This document shows positions 1 through 8,288 of a stretch of DNA of 64,000 nucleotides, piece after piece; the stretch's first letter is position 1; the number at the start of each line of letters is the position of its first letter. A program made the position numbers and the translations under genes. Location: contig DLGJ01000003.1 of assembly GCA_002482645.1 (NCBI GenBank), forward strand, positions 62,001-126,000. The letters are read 5' to 3'. Source of the DNA: Hyphomicrobiaceae bacterium UBA7697 (GTDB taxonomy: Bacteria; Pseudomonadota; Alphaproteobacteria; Rhizobiales; Methyloligellaceae). The notes beneath the pieces were generated by a model. The model saw nothing but the letters and a program-made list of their open reading frames with translations, was not told where the DNA came from and ran no database searches.

Positions 1-1
1 T

Positions 2-907
2 CTCGCGGCCTCCTTGCGCCGCTTCGCACTCGCCTATCTGCCGGACACGTGCATTCGTCCCTTCCTCCTGCTCGCCGCTCTCGCGCTGCTCGTCGTTCTG
101 GAGGTTCCGTTGACGGCCGCGCTTGCCGCCGGAGTGCTCACGATCGTCTTCGCCGGGCTCGCGCTGGCCCAATTCTGGCTCTTGCCGAAGAGCGGCCTTG
201 CCGCCCGGCTGATTGGGGAGCCGGCGCCGCGCCGCTACGTCCGGGTCTGGCGGCGCGAGGCGCCGCCCCTCGTCCTGGTGGCGCTTTTCACGTTCTTCTT
301 CGCCGATCTGGACATTCTTCTGGTTACGCCGCTGCTTCCGAGCGCGGAGACGGCCATCTTCGGCCTATGCCTCAAGCTGGCGTTGCTGGTCGGCTTCGCG
401 GTACAGGTCGCCCATCAGGTGGTGGTGCCCGATCTCGCGGACGCCCATGCGCGAAAAGAGCATCACGCCATTCGGGGAATCGTTCTCAAGACGTTCGGGT
501 TTCCGCTGGCGGCGACCCTCGGTGCGCTGGGCCTCGTCGCGTTATGGGGCGACGCCGTCCTGTCGCTGTTCGGTCCGGAGTTCGCGGGCGCGAAGTCGCC
601 GCTGCTGATCCTACTCGCGTGCCAGCTATTGCGCGTGTTGTTCGGGCCAAACGTGCCCTTGCTCACCGTGCTCGGGGCTCAGCGCCAAAGCGCCATTGTG
701 GCATGCGTCTCGATCGCCGTACTGGTCCTGGCCAATCTGGCGCTCGTACCGGCCCATGGCGTCGTGGGCGCGGCGCTAGCGGTGGCGCTGACCACGGCCG
801 TCTGGCTCGGGGCGTGCTCCGTGGTCCTGTCGCGCATCGGCGGACTGCGGACCGATGCCCTGCTGCTCCTGCACCGGACCGCCGCCGGGACCGGCGAGCG
901 CGGCTAA
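2..907 (+). CDS. Polysaccharide flippase, Wzx/MATE-like (C-terminal part)
   Basis: The reading frame is open from the left edge, so the true start lies outside the window and only about 300 C-terminal residues are visible. The protein is almost entirely hydrophobic helices with short charged loops. Typical features of the polysaccharide biosynthesis protein C-terminal domain are visible, such as the segment LSLFGPEFAGAKSPLL near the middle followed by repeated helical pairs. Members of this superfamily flip lipid-linked repeat units across the inner membrane. Its position at the edge of a large glycosyltransferase cluster agrees with that role. The stop overlaps the stop of the small gene on the opposite strand. 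A TTG at 14 exists but is probably internal. The family call is fairly safe; the substrate is unknown. Confidence 0.8.
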   Translation, partial: LAASLRRFALAYLPDTCIRPFLLLAALALLVVLEVPLTAALAAGVLTIVFAGLALAQFWLLPKSGLAARLIGEPAPRRYVRVWRREAPPLVLVALFTFFFADLDILLVTPLLPSAETAIFGLCLKLALLVGFAVQVAHQVVVPDLADAHARKEHHAIRGIVLKTFGFPLAATLGALGLVALWGDAVLSLFGPEFAGAKSPLLILLACQLLRVLFGPNVPLLTVLGAQRQSAIVACVSIAVLVLANLALVPAHGVVGAALAVALTTAVWLGACSVVLSRIGGLRTDALLLLHRTAAGTGERG

Positions 908-1065
908 GACACGGGAAGGGTCAGGGTTTGAACCGAACCGACCTCTTCGGCTTCATCGGCCGCTTCCTCGCTGGCGAACATGTACGTGAAGATCAGCCAG
1001 AGCACGAACGCCGCGATCACGAGGATGGCGACCGCTTTGCCGAAACTGCCGAAGGATAAGGGCAT
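904..1065 (-). CDS. Small single-helix membrane protein (53 aa)
   Basis: A 53-codon frame reads leftward from ATG 1065-1063 to TAG 906-904. It begins MPLSFGSFGKAVAI and contains one strong membrane helix at about residues 10-30, rich in V, I, L, F and A and including W23. A very acidic segment with EEAADEAEE follows, then a short polar tail. This helix-then-acidic layout is what a real small membrane protein looks like, while the forward-strand frames here look random. Its stop overlaps the stop of the flippase gene in a tail-to-tail arrangement. The upstream AAGTGAG stretch is only a modest ribosome site. I recognise no named family; it could be a regulator or a subunit of a membrane complex. 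Confidence 0.5.
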   Translation of the reverse strand: MPLSFGSFGKAVAILVIAAFVLWLIFTYMFASEEAADEAEEVGSVQTLTLPVS

Positions 1066-1269
1066 GAAAGAAACTCACTTCAGTTGTGCAGGTTCTCGCG
1101 AGCCGTTCCGTGAGCGTCTCTCGCGCGGCGCGACCCTAGCTCAACAGCCGCGCGCGAACAACGAACTTGAAAAAACGGGCTTTGAGGGTCCAAGCCGTCT
1201 GATAAACAGATAGTTTGAGGGACGACGGACGATCGTCCCTCCACGGCGTCAACCGGGGTTTTGAGCCGA

Positions 1270-3120
1270 ATGACTGCGAAGCCAAAAGATCTGACTGCGG
1301 TCCTTGAAGCGATGGAAGACGTCGTGGAGCGTCAACTGACAGCGCCCGATGCGCTTCTGTCCGAGCTTGCGACGCTCCTCCTGGGCTTTCCGAGGGATTC
1401 CGTTCAGCGTCCGCGCGTGCATCGCATGCTCGGCGTGGTCTATGGCCGGTTGGACCGCGAGGCCGACGCGATCAAGGAACTGCGCGAGGCGCGCGCGCTT
1501 GCCGCGTCGCTGTCGCCGCCGAATTACGGGGAACTCGGCAACATCGCGCGGGCCTTGTCGGCTCTATATGCCGCGCGCGGGGAGGATCGTCTCGCGGCCG
1601 GCGAATTGATTGCCGCGTTGACCTTCACCTCGATCGGCGGCTGCCGGGACGACGTGGTCAAGCTCATCGCGGACGTGGGACATGGCGAACTGGACGCGCG
1701 GCGCTTCGAGAACGGCGCTCTCCTGTTCGACTTTCTGCTCACAGGCAACGATACGCTCAAGGTTCCGGAGCACGCCGCGCAAAGCGCTCGCATCGGTTTG
1801 ATTCAGGCGCTGAACGCGCTCGGCCGGCACGACGAGATCGGGCATCACGTCAAGGAAACGCACGCAACCTTGAAGGAGGAACACAGACGGCTGCGTTTTC
1901 TCACGCAGCTCGAGGCGGCACGGGCGGCCGCCGGGCTCGGGCGCCACGACGAGGCGGAGGGCGCGCTGCTCGTCGCCGAGAATTTCCTTCCGGAAGACGG
2001 CACCGCGCCGGAGCACGCCGCGTTCGTCGAGGCCGTGACCGAGCTTCAAGAGGTCCGTGCCGGCGAGTCCGCGATCGAGAGCCTTGAACATCTTATTGAA
2101 CAGTATACGGAGCAAAAGCAACCGGAGCGGATCGTCGTGGCGTGCAGGGCGCTGGCGAGTGCGCAACGGAAGCGCGGGGCGGCGGCGAAATCGCTCGAAG
2201 CGCTGGGACGGGCGTTGCAAGCCGCGATGCGCGCGAAGCTCGGCGTTGCCGGGGAGTTGAGAACCGAACTCTTGCGCCGTGCCGGCTCGGAGCGGCTGGT
2301 GGATCTCGCCGGAACGAAGAGTCTGATCGGCCAAAACGAAGAGCGGGACCGGCGTTTCGTCAAGCTGTCTCCGCTCGGCAGGGGAAGCGCCGGAGAAAGC
2401 GCACTTGCGGTCGATGTCGCCAGCGGCGATTTGGTATCGCTCAGAACGCTCGATCTCGGCGGTCTCCCGCCGGGGCATCGCGAGGCCGCGCTTAGCAAGC
2501 AGCGGCGCGCCTACACGACGGCCGCGACGTTGAGCGATCCGCGTCTTGCCAAGGTTCGCGATATGCGTCTTGCGGAAGACGGCATGCTCCACTCTGTGCA
2601 GTCCCGGCCGGCCGGGCCCACGCTTCGCGATCTCCATGCCGCTGGCGCCGATCCCTTGCGAATGCTCGATCTCCTCGCCTCGACGGCGGGCGCTCTTGGC
2701 GTATTGCATGGGCGCGAGCTGGCGCATCGCGATTTGAGCCCCGAGCATGTCGTCGTGGCGCGGGACGATCAGGGGCGTGAGCGGCCGGTCTTGGCCGATC
2801 TCGGCTTGGCGCCGGTGGCCGGGGTCAACGGGTTTTCGGGAACGCCGCCCTATGTGGCACCGGAGCAGGTGGCCAACGAGGCGTCCGATACGCGCGCCGA
2901 CATCCACGCGCTCGGTCAGATGATCGCGGAGATCTGGGGCGGACGGGTGCCGACCCGCGCGAATCTCGGCCGGCTCTGGAAGCGGGACGCCGAGGACGGG
3001 ATGCCGCGCGCCATCGGCGAACTGGTGCGCAGTATGGTGGCGGCCGATCCGGAACGCCGGTTGACGGATCTCAACGAAGTCGCCCAAGTGCTCAGGGCCC
3101 AGCGAGAGAATGCCGATTAG
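1270..3120 (+). CDS. TPR-repeat protein with C-terminal Ser/Thr kinase-like domain
   Basis: The protein is 616 residues from ATG 1270, which is preferred to TTG 1261 because GGGG lies about 11 bases upstream. Residues 1-340 are alpha-helical repeats of TPR character, with pairs such as LGVVYGRLDREADAIKELREA. Residues 355-616 have protein kinase landmarks: a glycine loop GRGSAG at about 360, an HRD motif in HRDLSPEH at about 486, DLG for DFG at about 510 and APEQ after it. Two catalytic positions look altered: the beta-3 lysine region reads LVSLRTL, with arginine, and the catalytic-loop asparagine is histidine. It may therefore be a weak kinase or a pseudokinase. It stands between the flippase and asnB, and may regulate polysaccharide production. 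There is no membrane segment. Confidence 0.75.
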   Translation: MTAKPKDLTAVLEAMEDVVERQLTAPDALLSELATLLLGFPRDSVQRPRVHRMLGVVYGRLDREADAIKELREARALAASLSPPNYGELGNIARALSALYAARGEDRLAAGELIAALTFTSIGGCRDDVVKLIADVGHGELDARRFENGALLFDFLLTGNDTLKVPEHAAQSARIGLIQALNALGRHDEIGHHVKETHATLKEEHRRLRFLTQLEAARAAAGLGRHDEAEGALLVAENFLPEDGTAPEHAAFVEAVTELQEVRAGESAIESLEHLIEQYTEQKQPERIVVACRALASAQRKRGAAAKSLEALGRALQAAMRAKLGVAGELRTELLRRAGSERLVDLAGTKSLIGQNEERDRRFVKLSPLGRGSAGESALAVDVASGDLVSLRTLDLGGLPPGHREAALSKQRRAYTTAATLSDPRLAKVRDMRLAEDGMLHSVQSRPAGPTLRDLHAAGADPLRMLDLLASTAGALGVLHGRELAHRDLSPEHVVVARDDQGRERPVLADLGLAPVAGVNGFSGTPPYVAPEQVANEASDTRADIHALGQMIAEIWGGRVPTRANLGRLWKRDAEDGMPRAIGELVRSMVAADPERRLTDLNEVAQVLRAQRENAD

Positions 3121-3250
3121 GAGACCGCCTGCAACAAATGGCATTTCGGTCCTTGTCTCGAGCCCTTGTCTTGACAAGACGGACGCCCCGGTGCCGTCTC
3201 TCGAAGACATGATTTCTACCTCTCTCCGACCCGCGCCGGGGCATCCCTAG

Positions 3251-5203
3251 ATGTGCGGCATCGCGGGACTTCTCGATCCTGAACGGCGCGCTGGCGGCGA
3301 TGCGCTCGAGGCGCTCGCAAGGCGTATGGCGGCGGCGCTGCGCCATCGCGGTCCCGATGGGCAGGGCGTTTGGGCCGATCCGGAGGCGGGCATCGCTTTG
3401 GGTCACGCGCGCCTCTCCATCATCGATCTCAGCCCCGCCGGCGCCCAGCCGATGGCGTCGGCATCGGGGCGCTACGTGCTGTCCTACAATGGCGAGGTCT
3501 ATAACGCCGCTGAACTGCGCGCCGAGCTGGAGCGGATGGGCCATCGCTTCCGGGGTCACTCCGATACGGAGGCGATCGTGGAGGGGTTCGCGGCGTGGGG
3601 CGTTGCCGACACGGTCAAACGGCTGATCGGCATGTTCGCTTTCGCGGTGTTCGACCGCAAGGAGCGCCGGCTGACGCTCGGGCGCGACCGTTTGGGCATC
3701 AAGCCGCTCTATTGGGGACGGATCGGCGGCCGCGTGGCCTTCGCGTCCGAGCTGAAGGCGTTTGCGGCCCTTCCCGGCTTTCCGCCCGAGATCGACCGCG
3801 ATGCGCTCGCCGCCTATCTCTGCACGGGCTATGTGCCGGCGCCGGGATGCATCTATCGCGGCATCGAGAAGCTGGAGCCCGGCACGATGCTGGCAATCCG
3901 CGCGGACGGCACCGTGCGGGCAGACCGGTACTGGTCGGCGCTCGACGTCGCCTTGCGCGGGCGGGCCGTGCCGCTCGAGGCCGACGCGTCCGAGGTTTGC
4001 GCAAGTCTGGAAGCGCTTCTGACCGATGCGGTGACGCGCCGGATGGTGGCCGACGTGCCGCTCGGCGTGTTCCTCTCGGGCGGCATCGATTCCTCCACGG
4101 TCACGGCCGTGATGCAGGCCAACTCCGCGACACCGGTCAAAAGCTTCTCGATCGGGTTTCACGAGCAAGGCTACAACGAAGCCGATGCGGCCAAGGCGGT
4201 GGCCACCCATCTCGGCACCGACCACACCGAGCTCTACGTGACGGCCGCCGAAGCCCAGAGCGTCGTGCCGCGGCTGCCGCAGATCTATGACGAGCCCTTC
4301 GGGGATGTCTCACAGATCCCCACTCTGCTCGTGTCGGAGATGACGCGCAAACACGTCACCGTGGCGCTGTCGGGCGACGGCGGCGACGAGCTGTTCGCCG
4401 GGTACAACCGCTATGTGCAGGGTCATCGCGCGGCACGCGCGCTGTGGCGGCTCCCCGTCCCGCTGTCGGGCGCCGCGTCGCAGGCGATTTCTTTGCTCTC
4501 CCCCAGGCAATGGGACAGCGTTTTAGGGGTCTTGCCAGCGAGGGCGCGGCCCCGGCAGGCGGGGGACAAGCTGCACAAGCTCGCCGCGGTGCTCGGTGCC
4601 GACGCAAGCGACTATTACCGGGTCCTCGTCTCCCCGTGGGCCGATGCGTGGCGCCTGGTGGAGGGCGCCCGGCGGCCCGAGCCTGCGCCCTTCGCGGCCG
4701 ATATTCGCAGCCGCTTTCGCGACGGGCTGGCGTGGATGCAATATGCGGACACGGTGACCTACCTGCCGGACGATATCCTGACCAAGGTGGACCGCGCCTC
4801 CATGGCGGTGTCGCTGGAAGCGCGCGTGCCGCTCTTGGATCACCGGGTCGTGGAATTTGCCTGGCGCTTGCCGGACGCTCTCAAGATCCGTGGCGGACAG
4901 GGCAAGTGGCTCCTGCGGCGGCTTCTCGATAAATATGTGCCGAAGGCGCTGGTGGAGCGGCCGAAAATGGGGTTCGGCGTCCCGATCGACGCCTGGCTGC
5001 GGGGCCCGCTTAGAGACTGGGCCGACGATCTTCTCGATCCGGCGGCCATGGTACAGGCCGGCTTTCTCGACCCCGTGCCGATCCAAGTGAAGTGGGACGA
5101 GCATTTGTCCGGGCGGCGCAATTGGCAGCACTTTCTTTGGAACGTGCTGATGTTCGAAGCTTGGCGGCGCGAACAAACCCCGCGTGCGCAGGCGTGCGCA
5201 TGA
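3251..5203 (+). CDS. asnB: Asparagine synthase (glutamine-hydrolysing)
   Basis: The protein has 650 residues. It begins MCGIAGLLD, so Cys2 is the N-terminal nucleophile of the class II glutamine amidotransferase domain, which spans about residues 1-210. The synthetase domain follows with the PP-loop LSGGIDSS at about residue 276 and the downstream ALSGDGGDELFAGYNRY motif. The known reaction is ATP-dependent amidation of aspartate to asparagine using glutamine. AsnB paralogues are frequent in exopolysaccharide clusters, where they may amidate other carboxylates such as sugar acids. That alternative is attractive here because UDP-uronic acids are made in the same window. The length is slightly above the usual 590-640. 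GT2 genes follow closely on the same strand, suggesting one operon. Confidence 0.93.
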   Translation: MCGIAGLLDPERRAGGDALEALARRMAAALRHRGPDGQGVWADPEAGIALGHARLSIIDLSPAGAQPMASASGRYVLSYNGEVYNAAELRAELERMGHRFRGHSDTEAIVEGFAAWGVADTVKRLIGMFAFAVFDRKERRLTLGRDRLGIKPLYWGRIGGRVAFASELKAFAALPGFPPEIDRDALAAYLCTGYVPAPGCIYRGIEKLEPGTMLAIRADGTVRADRYWSALDVALRGRAVPLEADASEVCASLEALLTDAVTRRMVADVPLGVFLSGGIDSSTVTAVMQANSATPVKSFSIGFHEQGYNEADAAKAVATHLGTDHTELYVTAAEAQSVVPRLPQIYDEPFGDVSQIPTLLVSEMTRKHVTVALSGDGGDELFAGYNRYVQGHRAARALWRLPVPLSGAASQAISLLSPRQWDSVLGVLPARARPRQAGDKLHKLAAVLGADASDYYRVLVSPWADAWRLVEGARRPEPAPFAADIRSRFRDGLAWMQYADTVTYLPDDILTKVDRASMAVSLEARVPLLDHRVVEFAWRLPDALKIRGGQGKWLLRRLLDKYVPKALVERPKMGFGVPIDAWLRGPLRDWADDLLDPAAMVQAGFLDPVPIQVKWDEHLSGRRNWQHFLWNVLMFEAWRREQTPRAQACA

Positions 5204-5246
5204 GTGCGCCGCGCCCGGCGCGATCTGTGGCATGAAGGAAGGTGCA

Positions 5247-6170
5247 ATGGGATCGCAGCCCCTGGTCACGATCGTCACGCCGTGTTTGAACCGCGCCGGC
5301 ATGATCGCCGCCGCGATCGAAAGCGTGCGCGATCAGGACTATGGCGGCGAGATCGAGCATCTCGTGATGGACGGCGGGTCCACCGACGGAACGCTCGAGA
5401 CCCTCGCGCGTTACCCGCATGTGACGGTGCTCTCGGAGCCGGACGAGGGCCTTTACGATGCGCTCAACAAAGGCATCGCGCGGGCACGCGGGGCCGTCGT
5501 CGGGCTTCTCAATTCCGACGATGCCTATCGGCGCGATGCGGTTGGGAATGCCGTGGCGGTGCTCTTGGACCGTCCGTCCGCGGCGATGGCATGCGGCGGC
5601 GCGGCGGTCGTCGCGCGCGACGGGAACGCAGGCACGATCATCCGGCGCTATGACGCCGCGGAGAATCGAAACCTCGATCCGGCGGACGTCCTTCTCGGGG
5701 TGCCCATCGTCAACGCCCGGTTCTACCGGCGCGGGCTGTTCGATGCGGTCGGCCTGTTCGATACGCGCTACAAGATCGTCGCGGACCGCGACTTCCTGCT
5801 GCGCGCGGCGCTCGCCGGTGCGAAGGCCGCTTCCATTCCGGAGGTCGTCTACGAATACGGTTCGCACAGCGGATCGCTGACGATCGGCGGGCTCGAATCG
5901 CGCCGCCGGATCGCCGAGGAGACGATCGTCATGACCGAGGCGTGGCTGAGCCGGACGCCGCCGGTGCCCCCATCCGCCGCCCGCAGCCTCAAGCGGCTTC
6001 ATGCGCAATGCATGCTCACCTGCATGGCCGATGGCGCGCGCCGGGGAGATTTCGCCGCGCTGCGCGCGTGCTTGCGGCGTGGGACCGCGTTGAACGGGGC
6101 GTGGCCGCTCGATGCCGCCGGCGCCGCCGGTGCGTGGGCCGTCCGGCGTCTTCGGCTGTTGGGGGCGTGA
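5247..6170 (+). CDS. Family 2 glycosyltransferase
   Basis: The protein has 307 residues from ATG 5247, chosen because AGGAAGG sits seven bases upstream; longer in-frame starts back to 5184 overlap asnB and read as low-quality sequence. The N-terminal strand VTIVTPCLNRAGMI, the segment VMDGGSTDGTLE and LLNSDDAYRRDAV are the nucleotide-binding and metal-binding signatures of GT-A fold GT2 enzymes. The DGGSTDGT variant is common in enzymes of the WcaA type. It would add one sugar from a nucleotide donor to a lipid-linked acceptor on the cytoplasmic face. It follows asnB by 43 bases and abuts the next GT2 gene, so the three are probably co-transcribed. Donor and linkage cannot be read from sequence. 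Confidence 0.9.
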   Translation: MGSQPLVTIVTPCLNRAGMIAAAIESVRDQDYGGEIEHLVMDGGSTDGTLETLARYPHVTVLSEPDEGLYDALNKGIARARGAVVGLLNSDDAYRRDAVGNAVAVLLDRPSAAMACGGAAVVARDGNAGTIIRRYDAAENRNLDPADVLLGVPIVNARFYRRGLFDAVGLFDTRYKIVADRDFLLRAALAGAKAASIPEVVYEYGSHSGSLTIGGLESRRRIAEETIVMTEAWLSRTPPVPPSAARSLKRLHAQCMLTCMADGARRGDFAALRACLRRGTALNGAWPLDAAGAAGAWAVRRLRLLGA

Positions 6171-6172
6171 CC

Positions 6173-7066
6173 ATGGCCGCACCCAAGTCCGGCGCGCCGC
6201 GCGTCACGGCGATCATCCCCGCATACAATCGCAGCCATTGCATAGGCCGGGCGGTGGAGAGCATTCTCGCGCAAACCCTTCCGCCAAGCGAAATCCTCGT
6301 GGTGGACGATGCGTCGACGGACGATCTTGCCGGAGCGCTCGCGCCGTTCGGGGCGCGGGTGCGGCTGATCCGGCACGAGACCAATCGGGGTCCTTCGGCG
6401 GCGCGTAACACGGGCTTGGAAGCGGCAACCGGAGACCTGGCCGCCTTTCTCGACAGCGACGATCTTTGGCATGCGGAGAAGCAGGAGAAGCAGCTCGCCT
6501 TCATGGCCCGGCTCGGTCTCGTGGCGAGTTGCACGGGCTTCGAGACGATCTCGTCCGGCGTGGCGCGAGAAGTCTGGCGGCCCTATGGAGAGACGCTTTC
6601 GGAGCGCGACGCGGCGTGGGGGTGCTACACGAGCCCCGGTTCGACGCTTGTCGCACGGCGCGACGCACTGATGAGCAGTGGCGACTACGATGCGGATTTC
6701 GCGCGTTTCGAGGATTGGGACCTGATGCTGCGCCTCGTGTCCGCGAACCCGGGCCGCGTGGGTTTTCTGAACGAAGCGCTCGCGTCGATCCATCTCGGCT
6801 CCAACGCCAGCCGCCCCGAATGGCATGGCAGCCTCGACCGCCTGCTGGCGAAGCATGGACGTATGCTTCACGCGCGCGACCCTGAACTCCATCGGGCACT
6901 GCGCGCAGGCATTGCCTTCAACCGGGCGGCCGTCTTCGCCGGGCAGGGGCAGTGGTACGGGACCGGCCGGGAACTCCTGCGGTCCTTGCAGATCGTGCCG
7001 TCTGGGAACTGGCCGCTCCGCGTCATTCTCGGACAGCGGATTCGCGCGCTTTTGCGGAAACCCTAG
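6173..7066 (+). CDS. Family 2 glycosyltransferase
   Basis: The protein has 297 residues from ATG 6173, with GGGGG eight bases upstream. A GTG at 6167, overlapping the previous stop, is an alternative start. The N-terminus VTAIIPAYNRSHCIGRAVES, then VVDDASTDD and AAFLDSDDLWHAEK are textbook GT2 motifs: the DDAS nucleotide-binding pair and the DSDD metal-binding aspartates. The gene starts two bases after the stop of the preceding GT2, which implies translational coupling. A C-terminal helical region of about 80 residues follows the catalytic domain. The role is sugar transfer during repeat-unit assembly; the donor is unknown. Confidence 0.9.
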   Translation: MAAPKSGAPRVTAIIPAYNRSHCIGRAVESILAQTLPPSEILVVDDASTDDLAGALAPFGARVRLIRHETNRGPSAARNTGLEAATGDLAAFLDSDDLWHAEKQEKQLAFMARLGLVASCTGFETISSGVAREVWRPYGETLSERDAAWGCYTSPGSTLVARRDALMSSGDYDADFARFEDWDLMLRLVSANPGRVGFLNEALASIHLGSNASRPEWHGSLDRLLAKHGRMLHARDPELHRALRAGIAFNRAAVFAGQGQWYGTGRELLRSLQIVPSGNWPLRVILGQRIRALLRKP

Positions 7067-7191
7067 CGGACGATCGACGGTCGCTTAAGGCATTTGCCTT
7101 CCAGGGGACGTTCCGGGTAGGACAGGGCCGCAGTACGTTAGATTTCGCCGTAGCCTGACATCCGTTGGGCCAAGCCGCCGGGAGATTGGGA

Positions 7192-8268
7192 TTGTCCGAG
7201 AAAGTTGCATTGATTAGCGGTGTCACCGGTCAGGATGGCGCCTACCTCGCCGAGCTGTTGCTTTCGAAGGGGTATCGCGTCCATGGCATCAAGCGGCGGT
7301 CCTCCTCGTTCAACACCGAGCGTGTGGATCATCTTTACGAGGACCCGCATGAGAGCGACCCGCGCTTCGTCATGCATTATGGCGATCTCACCGACGCCAC
7401 GAACCTGATTCGCCTGGTGCAGGAGGTCCAGCCGGACGAAATCTACAATCTGGCGGCGCAGAGCCATGTGCAGGTGAGCTTCGATACGCCGGAATACACC
7501 GCCAATGCCGACGCCGTCGGAACGCTGCGCTTTCTCGAAGCCATCCGTATCCTCGGGATGGGCGACCGCGCACGCTTCTACCAGGCGTCCACGTCCGAAC
7601 TCTACGGCAAGGTGCAGGAAGTGCCGCAGCGCGAGACGACGCCGTTCTATCCGCGCTCGCCCTATGCCGCCGCCAAGCTCTATGCCTATTGGATCACGGT
7701 GAACTACCGCGAAGCCTACGGGATGCACGCCTCGAACGGCATTCTCTTCAATCACGAGAGCCCCATTCGCGGCGAGACGTTCGTGACGCGCAAGATCACG
7801 CGCGCCGTCGCCGCCATCGAGGCCGGCGCACAGGACTGTCTCTGGCTCGGCAATCTCGATGCGAAGCGCGACTGGGGTCACGCGCGCGATTACGTGGAAG
7901 GCATGTGGCGCATCCTCCAGCAGGAGACGCCGGACGATTATGTGCTGGCCACCGGCGAGATGCACTCGGTTCGCGAATTCGTGGAGCTGGCCTTCGGACA
8001 GCTCGGCGTGCCGATCGAATGGCGCGGCGAGGGCGTCGGCGAAGAGGGAATCGATTCCCGCAGCGGCCGCGTCCTGGTGCGCATCGATACGCGCTATTTC
8101 CGGCCGACGGAGGTCGATCAGCTGCTGGGCGATCCGAGCAAGGCCAAGCGCGTTCTCGGCTGGGAACACACTACCCCGTTCCGCCAGCTCGTGGCCGAGA
8201 TGGTCGACACCGATCTGCGTAGCTTCAGGGGCGCCAATACGTTCCAGCGCCGCGCGATGGGAGAGTAA
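7192..8268 (+). CDS. gmd: GDP-mannose 4,6-dehydratase
   Basis: The protein has 358 residues from TTG 7192, preferred because GGGAGA lies about eight bases upstream; TTG 7165 would add nine residues. It is an extended short-chain dehydrogenase with the NADP-binding motif GVTGQDGAYLAE at residues 10-21. The family landmarks KRRSSSFNTERVDHLY, STSELYG, and the catalytic Tyr158 and Lys162 in YAAAK are all present. It converts GDP-D-mannose to GDP-4-keto-6-deoxymannose, the first committed step to GDP-L-fucose. The next enzyme, fcl, lies immediately downstream but on the opposite strand, and the mannose-1-phosphate guanylyltransferase gene is just beyond, so the pathway is complete locally. Confidence 0.96.
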   Translation: MSEKVALISGVTGQDGAYLAELLLSKGYRVHGIKRRSSSFNTERVDHLYEDPHESDPRFVMHYGDLTDATNLIRLVQEVQPDEIYNLAAQSHVQVSFDTPEYTANADAVGTLRFLEAIRILGMGDRARFYQASTSELYGKVQEVPQRETTPFYPRSPYAAAKLYAYWITVNYREAYGMHASNGILFNHESPIRGETFVTRKITRAVAAIEAGAQDCLWLGNLDAKRDWGHARDYVEGMWRILQQETPDDYVLATGEMHSVREFVELAFGQLGVPIEWRGEGVGEEGIDSRSGRVLVRIDTRYFRPTEVDQLLGDPSKAKRVLGWEHTTPFRQLVAEMVDTDLRSFRGANTFQRRAMGE

Positions 8269-8287
8269 AGCGCGCCAAGGCGCGCGC
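8269..8287. terminator. Hairpin between convergent gmd and fcl
   Basis: The 20-base gap between the convergent genes contains GCGCGC-CAAG-GCGCGC at about 8270-8285, a perfect six-pair GC stem with a four-base loop. It directly follows the gmd stop and precedes the fcl stop. It could stop transcripts from both sides. There is no run of T on either strand, so intrinsic termination would be weak and the assignment rests on position and stem strength. Confidence 0.35.
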
Positions 8288-8288
8288 G

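Noticed and set aside
49..1059. Long forward frame of 336 codons overlapping the flippase
   Set aside because: It is arginine- and glycine-rich with no motif and lies fully in another frame of the membrane protein gene; a shadow of high-GC coding DNA.
980..1213. Forward frame of 77 codons after the flippase
   Set aside because: No motif, mixed composition and no ribosome site; the opposite-strand membrane protein explains the left part better.
1564..3210. Leftward frame of 548 codons
   Set aside because: Antisense to the TPR-kinase gene, with histidine- and arginine-rich composition typical of an antisense shadow.
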